Positions 29,822 through 39,874 of a stretch of DNA of 64,000 bases are shown piece after piece. This stretch comes from Mycobacterium sp. Z3061. Its GTDB lineage: Bacteria > Actinomycetota > Actinomycetes > Mycobacteriales > Mycobacteriaceae. Position numbers and translations under genes: made by a program. Position 1 is the stretch's first letter. Each line of letters begins with the position of its first letter. The notes beneath the pieces were generated by a model. That model did not search any database. It was given only the letters and a program-made list of their open reading frames with translations, and was not told where the DNA came from. The DNA lies in assembly GCF_031583025.1 (NCBI RefSeq), contig NZ_CP134062.1:5801234-5865233 (forward strand), written 5' to 3'.

Positions 29822-30901
29822 TTACCAGCCTATTTCGGCGAGGGTCGTGGTCTGCACCGGCGGCCGCCCCACCGGCGGGGCCGGCGTGCGGGAGAACCGC
29901 GGCGCCGGGGCGGCCTGCTCGACGCCGTGGGCGGTGATCACCGTCGACCGGCCGGTCAGGTGAGCATCGCAAGCGGCTTCGGCCCACGTCAGCACCGGCG
30001 TCACGCAGGCATCGGTGCCGGCGAAGACCTCGGTCCACTCGTCGCGGGTGCGACTGGCGAACTTCTCGGTGAACAACTCACGCATCCGGGGGAAGGAGCC
30101 GGCGTCCAGTTGAGCGGGCACCTCGTCGGGCGACAGTCCCAGGCCGGCCAGTAGCGCGGCGAAGAACTGAGGCTCGATGGCACCGACTGCGACGTACTTC
30201 CCGTCGGCGGTCTCGTAGCAACGGTAGAACGGGGCGCCGCCGTCGAGCAGGAACGATTCGCGCTGGTCACGCAGCGACCCGGTCGACTTCATCGTCCACA
30301 TCATCTGGGCGAGCACGCTGACCCCGTCGACCATGGCGGCGTCGATCACCTGTCCCATACCCGAGTGCTCCCGCTCATACAGCGCCGTCACGATGCCCAG
30401 CAGCACCAGCATCGAACCCCCACCGAAATCGGCCACCAGGTTCAGCGGCGGCATCGGTGGCCGGTCGCGGTAGCCGAGCGCCGACATCGCGCCGGTCTGC
30501 GACAGATAGTTGATGTCGTGACCCGCCGTGGATGCCAAGGGGCCATCCTGTCCCCAGCCGGTGATGCGCGCGTAGATCAGGCGCCGGTTCACGGACGCGC
30601 ACTCGTCAGGGCCGATGCCGAGGCGCTCGCAGGTGCCCGGCCGGAAGCAGTCCAGCAACACGTCTGCCGTGGCCGCCAGCTCCAGCAGCGCTCCGGGCTG
30701 CGTCTTGACGTCGAGGTCGACGATCCGCTTGCCGCGGTGTAACAGATCCCGGTCTTCGGCGGGCATTTGCAGGCCGCCAGGCCGACGCACCCGGACCACG
30801 TCCGCCCCAAGATCAGCCAGCACCATGCCCGCGTGCGGACCCGGACCGATGCCGCCGAGTTCGATGACCCTGACCCCGGCCAGTGGCCCCCCGCCAACCA
30901 C
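29822..30901 (-). CDS. far: Alpha-methylacyl-CoA racemase-type family III CoA-transferase
   Basis: 359 residues. CaiB/BaiF fold with N-terminal PLAGVRVIELGGIGPGPHAGMVLADLGADVVRV. The two racemase catalytic positions are conserved: His in GHDINYLSQTGAM and Asp in NLVADFGGGSM, as in M. tuberculosis MCR. It should invert 2-methyl branched acyl-CoA esters for beta-oxidation. Position matches Rv0855 (far), flanked by SRPBCC genes. Confidence 0.9.
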   Translation of the reverse strand: MVGGGPLAGVRVIELGGIGPGPHAGMVLADLGADVVRVRRPGGLQMPAEDRDLLHRGKRIVDLDVKTQPGALLELAATADVLLDCFRPGTCERLGIGPDECASVNRRLIYARITGWGQDGPLASTAGHDINYLSQTGAMSALGYRDRPPMPPLNLVADFGGGSMLVLLGIVTALYEREHSGMGQVIDAAMVDGVSVLAQMMWTMKSTGSLRDQRESFLLDGGAPFYRCYETADGKYVAVGAIEPQFFAALLAGLGLSPDEVPAQLDAGSFPRMRELFTEKFASRTRDEWTEVFAGTDACVTPVLTWAEAACDAHLTGRSTVITAHGVEQAAPAPRFSRTPAPPVGRPPVQTTTLAEIGW

Positions 30902-30907
30902 CGCCGG

Positions 30908-31351
30908 CTACTTCCCCTTCTTCACCTTCAGCACGCGCTCGCGCAGATCCTTGGTGGCCGAATCGATCGTGCCCTTGACGGCCCGCTTGAGTACGAAACC
31001 GGGCAGCGGCACGTTCGGATCTGCCAGGAGGTCGAACTTGACCAGAGTGGAGTCGCCCTTGGGAACCAGCACGTATTTCCCGTCCTGGGCCTTCTGCTGA
31101 GCAGAGCTGACCAACTCCCAGCTCACCTCGTTGTCTTTCCACGTGTAGGCGACCACTTGTTCGTCGGTGATACCGGCGACCTTGACCTTCATCTTGACCT
31201 TGCTGGGCCGCCCGTCGGCGCCCGTCTCGAGAACCTCTGCGCTCTGGTGGGGTTCGGACCACTCGGGCATCGCCTCAAAATCGGCGATGACATCCAGGAT
31301 CTCCTCGGGACTGGCTTCGATGACGATCTCGCGGGATTCTTTGATTGCCAT
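30908..31351 (-). CDS. SRPBCC family protein (Rv0854-like)
   Basis: 147 residues from ATG 31351: KESREIVIEASPEEILDVIADFEAMPEWSEPHQSAEVLE, then a strand-rich core and a lysine-rich C-terminal helix (RERVLKVKKGK). Third member of the local SRPBCC cluster around far; 6 bases upstream of it, so cotranscribed. Divergent from the decarboxylase gene with a 66-base gap. Confidence 0.82.
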   Translation of the reverse strand: MAIKESREIVIEASPEEILDVIADFEAMPEWSEPHQSAEVLETGADGRPSKVKMKVKVAGITDEQVVAYTWKDNEVSWELVSSAQQKAQDGKYVLVPKGDSTLVKFDLLADPNVPLPGFVLKRAVKGTIDSATKDLRERVLKVKKGK

Positions 31352-31417
31352 GGCCCGCACGATATCGCGGGCAGCGCCCGGCGGGAATAGGCTCTTTGCC
31401 GGGGTACCGTCGTTTTC

Positions 31418-33085
31418 GTGACTGATCCCGCTTACACCGTCGGTGATTATCTTCTCGACCGCCTTGCCGAACTCGGGATCTCGGAGATTTTCGGCGTTCC
31501 GGGCGACTACAACCTGGCGTTCCTCGATCACATCGTGACCCACCCGACGCTGCGCTGGGTCGGCAACGCCAACGAACTCAACGCCGGCTATGCCGCCGAC
31601 GGTTACGGGCGTCTTCGCGGATTGTCGGCTGTGGTAACGACTTTCGGTGTCGGTGAGCTTTCGCTCGCCAACGCCATAGCAGGCAGTTACGCCGAACACG
31701 TGCCCGTTGTCCACATCGTCGGCGGGCCGTCCAAAGACGCGCAGGCCACCCGCCGCGCCCTGCACCACTCGCTCGGCGACGGCGACTTCGAGCACTTCCT
31801 CCGGATAAGCCGCGAAATCACCTGCGCTCAAACCAATCTCATGCCGGCGACAGCTTGCCGGGAGATCGACCGGGTGCTGTGCGAGGTCCGGGAACAGAAG
31901 CGCCCCGGCTACATCCTGATGTCCACCGACGTGGCGCGCTTCCCCACCGAACCTCCCGCGAACCCATTGCCCGGCACCAGCGGGGGTACCAGCCCCCGCG
32001 CCCTGGCCATGTTCACCGAGGCAGCCACCAAGCTGATCGGTGACCACCAATTGACCGTGCTCGCCGACCTGTTGGTGCACCGTCTGCAAGCGGTCGACGA
32101 ACTTCAATCCCTGCTGGACGCAGACGTTGTGCCACATGCCACGTTGATGTGGGGCAAGAGCCTGCTCGATGAGAGCTCGCCCACCTTCATGGGTATCTAC
32201 GCGGGCACGGCCAGTACCGAACGGGTCCGCACGGCCGTCGAGGACGCACCCGTACTGGTCACAGCGGGGGTGGTCTTCACCGACATGGTCAGCGGCTTCT
32301 TCAGCCAGCGGATCGACCCGGCTCGAACCATCGACATCGGCCAGTACCAGAGCAGCGTGGCCGATGAGGTGTTCGCGCCACTGGAAATGACCGCCGCGCT
32401 CACCGCGCTGACGGCGATTCTCACCGAACGCGGGATCGAGTCGCCGGCCGTCCCGGCACCGGTGGCCCCGCCGCCGGCGCCCACGCCCGCGCATGACGAG
32501 CCGCTTACCCAACGAATGCTGTGGGACAGGCTCTGTGCCGCACTCACGCCCGGGAACGTGGTGCTGGCCGACCAGGGCACGTCGTTCTACGGGATGGCCG
32601 ACCACGTGCTGCCGCAGGGCGTCACCTTCATCGGCCAACCCCTCTGGGGCTCAATCGGTTACACGTTGCCGGCGGCCTTCGGCGCGGCGGTGGCGCATCC
32701 CGAGCGCAGGACAGTGCTGCTGATCGGCGACGGCGCGGCACAGCTGACCGTGCAGGAACTCGGCTCCTTCTCCCGCGAGGGACTTTCGCCCGTCATCGTG
32801 GTGGTCAACAACGACGGTTACACCGTCGAACGCGCGATTCACGGAGAAACCGCCCCGTACAACGACATCGTCGGCTGGAACTGGACCCAGGTCCCCGCCA
32901 CGCTGGGGGTGGCCAACCACCTCGCGTTCCGGGCGCAGACCTATGGCGAACTCGACGACGCACTCACCGCGGCCGCCGAGAACCAGGACCGCATGGTCTT
33001 CGTCGAGGTGGTGCTGCCGCGGCTCGAAATCCCGCCGCTGCTAGCCCAACTCGTCGGGAACATGCACCCCACGCCCCGCTCATAG
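31418..33085 (+). CDS. pdc: Thiamine-diphosphate-dependent 2-keto-acid decarboxylase (Rv0853c-like)
   Basis: 555 residues from GTG 31418. ThDP-enzyme domains in order: PYR domain with the catalytic Glu53 ([17 protein letters not shown]), a central domain with an alanine/proline linker, and the PP domain with the metal-binding motif [36 protein letters not shown]. The HH pair near 113 ([11 protein letters not shown]) is typical of pyruvate/indolepyruvate decarboxylases. Rv0853c decarboxylates branched and aromatic keto acids. Its stop overlaps the convergent PE-chitinase stop by 6 bases. Confidence 0.92.
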   Translation: MTDPAYTVGDYLLDRLAELGISEIFGVPGDYNLAFLDHIVTHPTLRWVGNANELNAGYAADGYGRLRGLSAVVTTFGVGELSLANAIAGSYAEHVPVVHIVGGPSKDAQATRRALHHSLGDGDFEHFLRISREITCAQTNLMPATACREIDRVLCEVREQKRPGYILMSTDVARFPTEPPANPLPGTSGGTSPRALAMFTEAATKLIGDHQLTVLADLLVHRLQAVDELQSLLDADVVPHATLMWGKSLLDESSPTFMGIYAGTASTERVRTAVEDAPVLVTAGVVFTDMVSGFFSQRIDPARTIDIGQYQSSVADEVFAPLEMTAALTALTAILTERGIESPAVPAPVAPPPAPTPAHDEPLTQRMLWDRLCAALTPGNVVLADQGTSFYGMADHVLPQGVTFIGQPLWGSIGYTLPAAFGAAVAHPERRTVLLIGDGAAQLTVQELGSFSREGLSPVIVVVNNDGYTVERAIHGETAPYNDIVGWNWTQVPATLGVANHLAFRAQTYGELDDALTAAAENQDRMVFVEVVLPRLEIPPLLAQLVGNMHPTPRS

Positions 33086-35623
33086 CCGGGGCGCGCCTTC
33101 GATCTGCTCGAAGATCTTCGAGAACTGGAACGGCGTTTGCGCGATCCCGCTGCCGTCGACCGCATCGACAGCGCCCAGCGTGCCGGAGATGTCGCGGGGC
33201 AACTCCCACATGGACAGCTCGCCGATGTGGTTCTGCACGGCGAAGGTGGTCAGCTTCTGCGCGTCGGCCAGGGTGAAGATCTCCAGCGGATCGTCGTTGA
33301 TTCCCACCAGCGGCGTCACCCCGAGCATCGACCAGGCCTGCTGGCTCGACATCGACGGATACAACGTCATCAACTGCCCGTGCGTGGCCGTCGCGGCGTC
33401 GATCGCGTACTGGCCCATGCCCGGGTTCCCGGCCTGATCGAACCCGTTGCCGTAGTCCATCGCCATGATGTTCACGTGTGAGATGTTCACGCCGTTGGCC
33501 GTAGCGGTCTGCAGCACGTTCAAGCCCCCACCCTGCCCCGGGACCAAGCCGGTCGGGAGCACCGGAAGGGTGTAGGAGACGGAGACGGGTGTGCCGTTGG
33601 CCGCCATCTGCTGCTGTAGCAGGGCGATGGCCTTCGACTGTGTCGACATTGCCTGCGTGTTGCCCTGCAGCGCGCCCTCGACATCGAAGTCGAGGTTGTA
33701 GATGTGGTAGGTGTTCACCACCGACGCGTACTGCTGCGCCAGTGCGGCCGGGGTCTGACCGCTGACCGCGGACAGGTCGGTGCCGAATGCGCCGCCGAAC
33801 GAGATGGTCCCGCTGATGCCGGCGTTGCGCATGCCGGCGATCTGGTTGTCGATGAAGGCACTCTGCGATCCGCCCGTGACGTCGTACGCCGAGTAGCCAC
33901 CCCAGGCCGGGTGGCCGGCGGGGTCGGCGTTGACGAAGGCGAGCGTGGCGTGTGTGACCCCGTTCTGTGCGGCGGTGGCGAAGTCGTATCCGTTGGGGCC
34001 GGGCCACAGCGTGATGTCGACATAGGGCGAGTACACGCCGGACCCGGTCGCGCTGGTGCCTCCGGTTCCCGTGCCGGTGCCTCCCGTGGACGTGCCGCCG
34101 GTCGACGTGCCGCCCGTGGAGGTGCCACCGGTCGACGTGCCGCCGGTCGCAGTCCCCCCCGTCGAGGTGCCGCCGGTGCCGGCCGTCGGCTGCCCGTTGA
34201 GCAGCAGATTGGTGGGCCCGGCGTAGGCACCGGTCTGCGTCGCCTGGATGCCGACGGTGACCGAGCCACCGGGAGCGATGGTCTGCGTCCAGGACTCCGG
34301 TGTCACGGTGTAGTGCGTACCTGAGTGAGCCAGCTGCCCACTCCAGGCGCCGGTGATGGATTCATCTGCCGGCAGATCGAATTGGAGATTCCAATTCGTC
34401 ACCGGCGCGGTGCCCGTGTTGGTGATCTTGAGGTCGGCCACGAAACCGCTGTCCCAGCGCGACGTCGGCGTGTACGTCGCGGTCAGGCCGCTGCCGCCGG
34501 TACTCGCGCCGGTCCCGGCGCCCCCGGTGGGGCCGGTCCCGATACCGCCGCCGGTCCCCGTCCCCGTCCCACCGCTGGTGCCCGTGCTTCCGGTTCCGGC
34601 GCCGGAGCCGGTCCCGGTGCCACCGGCGCTACCCGTGCTACCGGTTCCACCGGTGGTGCCGGTGCCCGTGCCTCCCGTCCCCGTTCCCGTGCTGCCGGGT
34701 CCGGAACCGGCGCCGGTGTCACCGACCGGGTGTCCATTCACCAGAAGATTGGTGGGAGCCGAGTAGTTCCCGGAATGCGCCCCTTGAAAACCGACGGTGA
34801 CCGAGCTGCCCGGCGCAATGGTGCCGTTATAACTTTCCGGGGTCACCGTGTACTGGGTGCCTGACTGCGAAACTTGTCCGTTCCACAGATTCGTGATGGA
34901 TTCATTTCCCGGCAGGTTGAATTGCAGCTGCCAGTTGCTCATGGGCGCGGTGCCGGTATTGGTGATCGTGTAATGGGCGACGAACCCATTACTCCATTGC
35001 GACGAGGTCGCATACGTGGCCGTCAGGCCGGTACCGGCACCGCCGGGCGTGGTCGTCGCGGCGCCGGTCGCCGCCGGCACCGATGGCGCAGCCGTGCTTC
35101 CCGTCGCGCCGGCCGAAGCGGCCGTACCGCCGGTCGCCGTGGCCGCGCCCGAAGCTGGCCCCGCAGCAGACTGGGCCGGCACCGTCGCGGCGGTAGTTGC
35201 GTCGGCAACACCGGGCCTCAACTGGGCTTTCGCTGAGTCATCGGGCGTCGAAGCAGCCGCAGCGCCACCACTGCCGGCCCGGCCGCTGGCGGCGTTCACC
35301 GCGCCGGCCACCTGCTGACCGGCACTCCGCAGCAGAGCGGCACTGCTCGCCTCGGCGCCGGCGTACGCCCCGGCCGCCGCAGTGAGCCCTTGCACCACCC
35401 GCGCCTGGAACGCCGAGGCCTGAGCGCTGAGCACCTGGTACTCGTGCGCGTGCGAACTGAACAGCCCTGCGATCGCCCCTGAGACCTCATCGGCGGCAGC
35501 CGCCAGTATCTTCGCCGTAGGAATCGCGGCGGCATTATTCACGACACCTAAATTAGAATTGATTTCTGAAATAGAATTTGCAGCCGCTACCAGTGCGTCC
35601 GGCGTTGTGGTCAGATATGACAT
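33080..35623 (-). CDS. PE domain fused to two CBM2 modules and a GH18 chitinase-like domain
   Basis: 847 residues. Start is ATG 35623: GAGGAAG lies 6 bases before it but abuts the alternative ATG 35629. Residues 1-~95 are a PE-like helical hairpin ([18 protein letters not shown].., PD instead of PE) with a YAGAE match to the YxxxE type VII secretion motif. About 198-300 and 379-480 are two CBM2-type modules ([27 protein letters not shown]..NWxLQF), joined by Gly/Thr/Ser linkers. About 530-847 is GH18 with the catalytic DxDxE as DFDVE near 644. Probably secreted (ESX-5-like route) to bind and cut chitin or a related glycan; target is inference. No PPE partner is nearby. Confidence 0.88.
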   Translation of the reverse strand: MSYLTTTPDALVAAANSISEINSNLGVVNNAAAIPTAKILAAAADEVSGAIAGLFSSHAHEYQVLSAQASAFQARVVQGLTAAAGAYAGAEASSAALLRSAGQQVAGAVNAASGRAGSGGAAAASTPDDSAKAQLRPGVADATTAATVPAQSAAGPASGAATATGGTAASAGATGSTAAPSVPAATGAATTTPGGAGTGLTATYATSSQWSNGFVAHYTITNTGTAPMSNWQLQFNLPGNESITNLWNGQVSQSGTQYTVTPESYNGTIAPGSSVTVGFQGAHSGNYSAPTNLLVNGHPVGDTGAGSGPGSTGTGTGGTGTGTTGGTGSTGSAGGTGTGSGAGTGSTGTSGGTGTGTGGGIGTGPTGGAGTGASTGGSGLTATYTPTSRWDSGFVADLKITNTGTAPVTNWNLQFDLPADESITGAWSGQLAHSGTHYTVTPESWTQTIAPGGSVTVGIQATQTGAYAGPTNLLLNGQPTAGTGGTSTGGTATGGTSTGGTSTGGTSTGGTSTGGTGTGTGGTSATGSGVYSPYVDITLWPGPNGYDFATAAQNGVTHATLAFVNADPAGHPAWGGYSAYDVTGGSQSAFIDNQIAGMRNAGISGTISFGGAFGTDLSAVSGQTPAALAQQYASVVNTYHIYNLDFDVEGALQGNTQAMSTQSKAIALLQQQMAANGTPVSVSYTLPVLPTGLVPGQGGGLNVLQTATANGVNISHVNIMAMDYGNGFDQAGNPGMGQYAIDAATATHGQLMTLYPSMSSQQAWSMLGVTPLVGINDDPLEIFTLADAQKLTTFAVQNHIGELSMWELPRDISGTLGAVDAVDGSGIAQTPFQFSKIFEQIEGAPRL
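34060..34180 (-). repeat. In-gene tandem repeat encoding a Gly-Thr-Ser linker
   Basis: About seven imperfect 15-base units encode GTSTG-type repeats between the second CBM2 and the GH18 domain. A second Gly/Thr/Ser-rich, repeat-like stretch (about 34495-34720) links the CBM2 modules. Such tracts vary in length between strains and act as flexible spacers in modular glycanases. Confidence 0.75.
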
Positions 35624-35760
35624 GCCCATCTTCCTCGATCACGTGTCAATAACTTACTTATAACGAGAACATCACAAGGAGAATTGCGGACGCATCCGGG
35701 CGTGTCAACTATCCGGCGTAAACAGAATTTCTAAATTTTGCGTAAGCCCCGGCAGGGAGA

Positions 35761-35976
35761 TCAGGAGCCGTGGCCGCGGCAACACGGCGGTGTCATGCCC
35801 TCGGCAGACCGGTCCGCGGTGCGCGACGTGATGATGGCCCGGACGGTGCGTCGACAGCGACCGCAGTCGGCCCCCGCGCCGCAGGCGGCGGCGACCTGCT
35901 TCGTGGTTGCCGCCCCAGCCGCCACGGCATCGGCCACCATCTGGCTGGTGATGCCGTTACACAGGCACACGAACAT
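35761..35976 (-). CDS. Bacterioferritin-associated ferredoxin-like [2Fe-2S] protein
   Basis: 71 residues. Cys4, Cys6 (FVCLCNGIT) and Cys38-x2-Cys41 region (CGAGADCGRCRRTV) give the BFD cluster pattern C-x-C-x(~31)-C-x2-C. The C-terminus carries an unusual CCRGHGS tail. BFD proteins reduce bacterioferritin to release iron. No bacterioferritin gene is in the window. It is 12 bases downstream of the next gene and 137 bases upstream of the PE-GH18 start; that gap is AT-rich and probably holds the PE-GH18 promoter. Confidence 0.82.
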   Translation of the reverse strand: MFVCLCNGITSQMVADAVAAGAATTKQVAAACGAGADCGRCRRTVRAIITSRTADRSAEGMTPPCCRGHGS

Positions 35977-35988
35977 CGAGTGGTCCGA

Positions 35989-36618
35989 TCACTCCACGTC
36001 GATCCGCATCATGTCGAAATAGCGACCGACGAACAGCGGCGGGTAAGCGCCCACCCCCGCACCGCCCCCCATCCATTGGGCGGTCGCGTCCGGGTGATCG
36101 ATCCACTGACGTGCACTTTCCTCGTCGGGAAACTCCTGCAGGATCAGCACTTCGTGGGAATCGTCAAAAGCCTGGAACACCCAGGTCTTTCGGACACCAG
36201 CTGAGGAGAATCGGTCCATCGCATGCCCGACCCGGGCGGTGAGGGCGGACACGTCGTCTACCGATGCGAATGCGGCCAGCACCACTCCCGGAGCCTTGGG
36301 TGCGGCTGGCGGGGTGGTGACGAATCTTTCGACGATCTCCCCGGCGAACACCGCCGGTATGTCCTCGACACCGGCCTCGTCGAACCAGTCGAAGAACACC
36401 CGTGAACGCAGCAGTTCCACGATCGGCTCGCGGCTGTGCACGCCGATCATGACCAGGACGCGGCCGTAGTCGTGCGTCGAGACATAGACCAGGACGTGGT
36501 GTGCGCCGATGTCCGCCAGAGCCGCCTTGTTTCGCTCGAGCAACGGCCAAACCCGCGTAGGATCCGGGATCCGGTAGTCCGACGCGATCACCATCGAGTG
36601 AATGTCGCCGTCGGTCAT
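35989..36618 (-). CDS. Conserved hypothetical protein, two ferredoxin-like/ABM-like repeats
   Basis: 209 residues from ATG 36618 (MTDGDIHSMVIASDYRIPDP). The two halves look alike: HHVLVYVSTHDYGRVLVMIGVHSREPIVELL and KTWVFQAFDDSHEVLILQEFPDEESARQWI, each a strand-rich stress-responsive barrel type unit. Similar mycobacterial proteins are often mislabelled. No catalytic motif seen. It follows the Mce-associated pair by 8 bases and precedes the BFD gene, so it may be in one operon with both. Confidence 0.55.
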   Translation of the reverse strand: MTDGDIHSMVIASDYRIPDPTRVWPLLERNKAALADIGAHHVLVYVSTHDYGRVLVMIGVHSREPIVELLRSRVFFDWFDEAGVEDIPAVFAGEIVERFVTTPPAAPKAPGVVLAAFASVDDVSALTARVGHAMDRFSSAGVRKTWVFQAFDDSHEVLILQEFPDEESARQWIDHPDATAQWMGGGAGVGAYPPLFVGRYFDMMRIDVE

Positions 36619-36626
36619 CGCACTCC

Positions 36627-37247
36627 TTAAGCCGGATTGAACTGCGAAATGAGCCACTTCCCATCGGCTTTCGTCAGCGTGACCAGCACGCTGCTGGACG
36701 TCGTCGTCGGCTCCGGGCGGTCGCGGCTCTGCGTGCTCTGGTTGATGAACAGCAGCACGGTGGCCGATTGAGGATGGAACTCCGTGAGCGCGCCGCGCAA
36801 CACCACGGCAGTCGTCTTCACCGCCTTCTGCTTGGCGGCCGGTGCGACGATCTGCTGGGTGAATTGGTCGTAGTACGAGAGAAAGTCGCCTGTCAGATGA
36901 GATCGTGCGCTGGAGAAATCGCGGTCGAGGGTGTCCGGTGAATACGAGAGGATGGCGATCGTTCCGTCGCTGGCGGCCGCGATGGCCGACTTGGCTGCCT
37001 CGGCATCGACCGCGCGGTCCGGCCGGTAGGAGAACCAGTACAGCGCTCCGAGAGCCGAAAGCGACGTCACGACAACCAACGTCAGTACGGCGACACCGAT
37101 CTTCCCCGACCATTTGGGCCGCTTTGACGACCGCTTCCCGACTCGTCGGGTCCAGCCCCTGAACCGCCCGGTCTGCGGCTCGTCCGACTTCTCGATGGCC
37201 TCCGGCTCTTCGGTGGCCTCAACCGTCGTCGATTTCTTGGGACTCAC
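36627..37247 (-). CDS. Mce-associated membrane protein (short member of pair A)
   Basis: 206 residues from GTG 37247, overlapping the upstream stop as GTGA. Cytoplasmic N-terminus rich in Glu/Lys, one TM helix at about 49-72, then the conserved extracytoplasmic domain: AAKSAIAAASDGTIAILSYSPDTLDRDFSSARSHLTGDFLSYYDQFTQ and the end VTLTKADGKWLISQFNPA. Mce-associated proteins stabilise or assist Mce lipid importers at the membrane. Paralogous to 49729-50253. Confidence 0.8.
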   Translation of the reverse strand: MSPKKSTTVEATEEPEAIEKSDEPQTGRFRGWTRRVGKRSSKRPKWSGKIGVAVLTLVVVTSLSALGALYWFSYRPDRAVDAEAAKSAIAAASDGTIAILSYSPDTLDRDFSSARSHLTGDFLSYYDQFTQQIVAPAAKQKAVKTTAVVLRGALTEFHPQSATVLLFINQSTQSRDRPEPTTTSSSVLVTLTKADGKWLISQFNPA

Positions 37248-38119
37248 GGGACGAACTCGACTTTCGACATTTTGAGCTGTCCACCATCTCGTGTCATGGT
37301 CACGATCAGCCGGTACTTGCGCGGATCCTGTTTGGCGCCAGCCGCGTTGGTGACTTCCGACGTGCTGGCCACCAGCACCACTGCCGAGTTGTCGGTCATC
37401 GAATCCAGATCCACCGCGGCGGCCTGGACAGAACCCTGCGAGACCACCTTCGACTGTTCGACGACGTTGGTGAAATCATCGGCCATCTTGAGGAAGTCGT
37501 CCTTGAACGTTCCCGTCGAGACTTCGACGATGCGCTGCACTCCTTCTTTCGCATGCTCAAAGTCCAGTGACGTCAAGGTCACCACACCCTGCCGCGCCGC
37601 TGCGGCGTACTCGGCCACCTGCTGACGCTCCCGCACCGCGTGCTTGTGCAGTACCGCCATTTCCACGCCGGCACCCACGGCGACGAGCGATACGAGGACG
37701 GCCAGCACGGCGGCAATCGCGGACAATTTCGGGCGGCCCGGCCACCGTCGGCCCGCCTCGGACTCTTCGGTTTCCAGCGAATCCTCGTCAGCCTCCGCGG
37801 AATCGGCGTCGGTCTCGGCTTCCTCTGGTTCCTCCGCGGATTCGGTGTCTTGTGGCTCGTCCTGCGAGGCCTGCTCGGTGACAACCGATTCCGTCGGCGC
37901 GGCTTCGTCTTTCTCATCCTGGGCCGCGGCAGCTTCGCTGATGTCTTCCTCGACAGGCTCTTTGGTTTCGACAAGTTCAGCTTCGCGACGCAACCTGATG
38001 GCCCGGGCGCGGGCACGGGCGGCAGCGGCAAGAGCTTCAGCTTCGGCGGCCTCGGCCTCAGCCTGATCGGCGAGAGACCGGATCTCCGCGGCAGTGTGGG
38101 GTGTGTCGCCCTTTTTCAC
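37244..38119 (-). CDS. Mce-associated membrane protein (long member of pair A)
   Basis: 291 residues from GTG 38119. An Ala/Glu/Arg-rich coiled-coil-like N-terminus (about 10-50), a long acidic region (about 55-125), one TM helix (about 136-158), then the Mce-associated fold ending QLKMSKVEFVP. Paralogue of 49034-49732, whose end reads QLKISKIEFVP. The acidic cytoplasmic region is much longer than in that paralogue. First gene of a minus-strand unit. Confidence 0.8.
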   Translation of the reverse strand: MKKGDTPHTAAEIRSLADQAEAEAAEAEALAAAARARARAIRLRREAELVETKEPVEEDISEAAAAQDEKDEAAPTESVVTEQASQDEPQDTESAEEPEEAETDADSAEADEDSLETEESEAGRRWPGRPKLSAIAAVLAVLVSLVAVGAGVEMAVLHKHAVRERQQVAEYAAAARQGVVTLTSLDFEHAKEGVQRIVEVSTGTFKDDFLKMADDFTNVVEQSKVVSQGSVQAAAVDLDSMTDNSAVVLVASTSEVTNAAGAKQDPRKYRLIVTMTRDGGQLKMSKVEFVP

Positions 38120-38425
38120 CAGACCTGCTCGTCGCTCAACCTGAACTCCTCTACCGCTTGCCCCGTCGGTGACGAATCACCTCGTTGCCGCTGGAACGCG
38201 ACCGGCGCCGCCGTTGGCCAAACCCTACTCGGCACCGGCAGGGGCGGCGAGTAACCGGGCGGCCTACGACCACATCCGTCGGCGGTCCCGCGGAGAGGCA
38301 GATTATCATCCTCCGCCGTACAGGCTACCGGGACCGCATCGAATTGGCTGCAAAAAGCGCGCCAAGCAGTGGAAATAGCGTTCTCAAACCTAGCATACGG
38401 ATGCGTTTGCGGCTCCCCTGGTGTC
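38120..38425. other. 306-base intergenic region without a gene
   Basis: Lies between the Mce-associated pair start and the acyl-CoA synthetase stop. It must hold the promoter of the pair (minus strand), where TATGCTAGGT near 38391 is a weak -10 candidate. A small GCAT-ACGG-ATGC inverted repeat is nearby. No coding frame with an acceptable start and codon pattern was seen. Confidence 0.4.
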
Positions 38426-39874
38426 TTATCTGAGCAGATCCTTGACCACCTTGCCGGTCGCGTTGAGCGGCAGCGCCTCGAGGAACTCCACAGTCCGGGG
38501 CACCTTGAATCCCGCCATGTGCTGCCGGCACCAGTCGATCAATTCCGTTGCGTCGACCGGACTCTTCCGGACGATGAAAGCCTTACCGATCTGGCCGAGC
38601 CGCTCGTCGGGCACACCGATGACGGCGGCCTGAGCCACCGCCGGATGGCCCATGAGGAACCCTTCGATCTCGGCCGGATAGGCGTTGAAGCCGCCGACGA
38701 TGAACATGTCCTTCTTGCGCCCGACGATGCGCAGCCGACCGGTTTCATCGAAATCGCCCAGGTCTCCGGTGTGCAGCCAGCCGTCGGCATCGATCGCCTC
38801 CGCGGTCGCGGCGGGGTCGTCGAGGTAGCCCTGCATGACGCCGTAACCACGCACCAGAACCTCGCCGTCCTCGCCGGTACGCACCTCGACCCCCGCACAG
38901 GGCAGTCCGGCCGTCGTGGCCACATCCTCGAAGGAATCACCGGGCCGGGACAGCGTCACATTGCCGGCCTCGGTGAGGCCGTAGCCGGTCATCAACGTCT
39001 GAAACGGCAACTCGCCGTGGATGCGACGGACGAGTTCGACGGGGATGTCCGCCGCCCCGGTCACCCCTGCGCGCAACGTCGACAGCCGGGATTTGTCGGA
39101 AACCGTCAATAACGAGTGATACAGCGTCGGCGGGCCGGGCAGCATCGTGACTCGTTCGCGCTCAATGAGATCCACCACCGAGTCGACGTCGAACACCGCT
39201 ACCGGTAGCATCGTCGCGCCCCGCAGGAAGGACGTCACCAGTCCGGCCTTCAGACCGAACGTGTGGAAGTACGGATTGATCTGCAGGTAACGATCGCCCT
39301 CACGCAGGTCCGCCAGCGTCGCCCATTCGTCGTACATCCGCAGCGTCTGGCGATGATTCATCATCGCGCCCTTCGGACGTCCCGTCGTGCCCGAGGTGAA
39401 GATGATGTCGGAGATGTCGGTGCCACTCACCTCGCGCTCGAAAGGTGAACCGCTGGAGAGGAAATCGGCTTTGAGGTCAATCACCGGAATGCCCGCTGGT
39501 GCACGATAGTCCTGCCCCAGGAATCCTTGCTGTACCAAAACGGCCTTGGCCCGGCTGCGGACGATGATGTCGCCGGCCTCCTGCGGTTTGAACCGGGTGT
39601 TGACCGGCACCAGCACGCCGCCGGCGGTGAGCAGACCGAACGCCGCGACGATCCACTCCACCGAGTTGGGCGCCCAAATCGCCGCCCGGTCACCCCTGCC
39701 GATGCCGAAATCAGCGAAAGCGCCTGCGGCGCAGCGAATCCGCTCAACGATTTCGGCGAAGGTGCAGCGCAGCGGTCCGTCCACGACCGCTTCGGCGTCG
39801 CCGAACCGGTCCGCCGCGCTCAAGACCATCTCGGGGATGGTCCGCCAGGTTTGCTTGGCCGGGTGGCTCGTCAC
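38426..39874 (-). CDS. Acyl-CoA synthetase (FadD family, FadD3-like)
   Basis: 482 residues, short for the family. ANL motifs: P-loop IIFTSGTTGRPKGAM, YGLTEAGNV, WLHTGDLGDFDETGRLRIVGRKKDMFIVGG and the catalytic lysine region LPLNATGKVVKDLLR. It adenylates a carboxylic acid and makes its CoA thioester. The compact size and amidohydrolase neighbour suggest a ring-degradation or terpenoid acid rather than a long fatty acid; inference. ATGA overlap with the amidohydrolase stop. Confidence 0.88.
   Translation of the reverse strand: MTSHPAKQTWRTIPEMVLSAADRFGDAEAVVDGPLRCTFAEIVERIRCAAGAFADFGIGRGDRAAIWAPNSVEWIVAAFGLLTAGGVLVPVNTRFKPQEAGDIIVRSRAKAVLVQQGFLGQDYRAPAGIPVIDLKADFLSSGSPFEREVSGTDISDIIFTSGTTGRPKGAMMNHRQTLRMYDEWATLADLREGDRYLQINPYFHTFGLKAGLVTSFLRGATMLPVAVFDVDSVVDLIERERVTMLPGPPTLYHSLLTVSDKSRLSTLRAGVTGAADIPVELVRRIHGELPFQTLMTGYGLTEAGNVTLSRPGDSFEDVATTAGLPCAGVEVRTGEDGEVLVRGYGVMQGYLDDPAATAEAIDADGWLHTGDLGDFDETGRLRIVGRKKDMFIVGGFNAYPAEIEGFLMGHPAVAQAAVIGVPDERLGQIGKAFIVRKSPVDATELIDWCRQHMAGFKVPRTVEFLEALPLNATGKVVKDLLR

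Noticed and set aside
31352-32638. Long upstream extension of the third SRPBCC gene, antisense to the decarboxylase
   Set aside because: The extension has shadow composition. The SRPBCC protein clearly starts at ATG 31351 and the decarboxylase motifs are on the plus strand.
34060-34180. Short regular repeats resembling a CRISPR or satellite
   Set aside because: Units are in frame, encode a Gly-Thr-Ser linker and have no unique spacers.
38120-38425. Possible small genes in the 306-base gap
   Set aside because: Frames are short, Arg/Pro-rich and lack ribosome sites.
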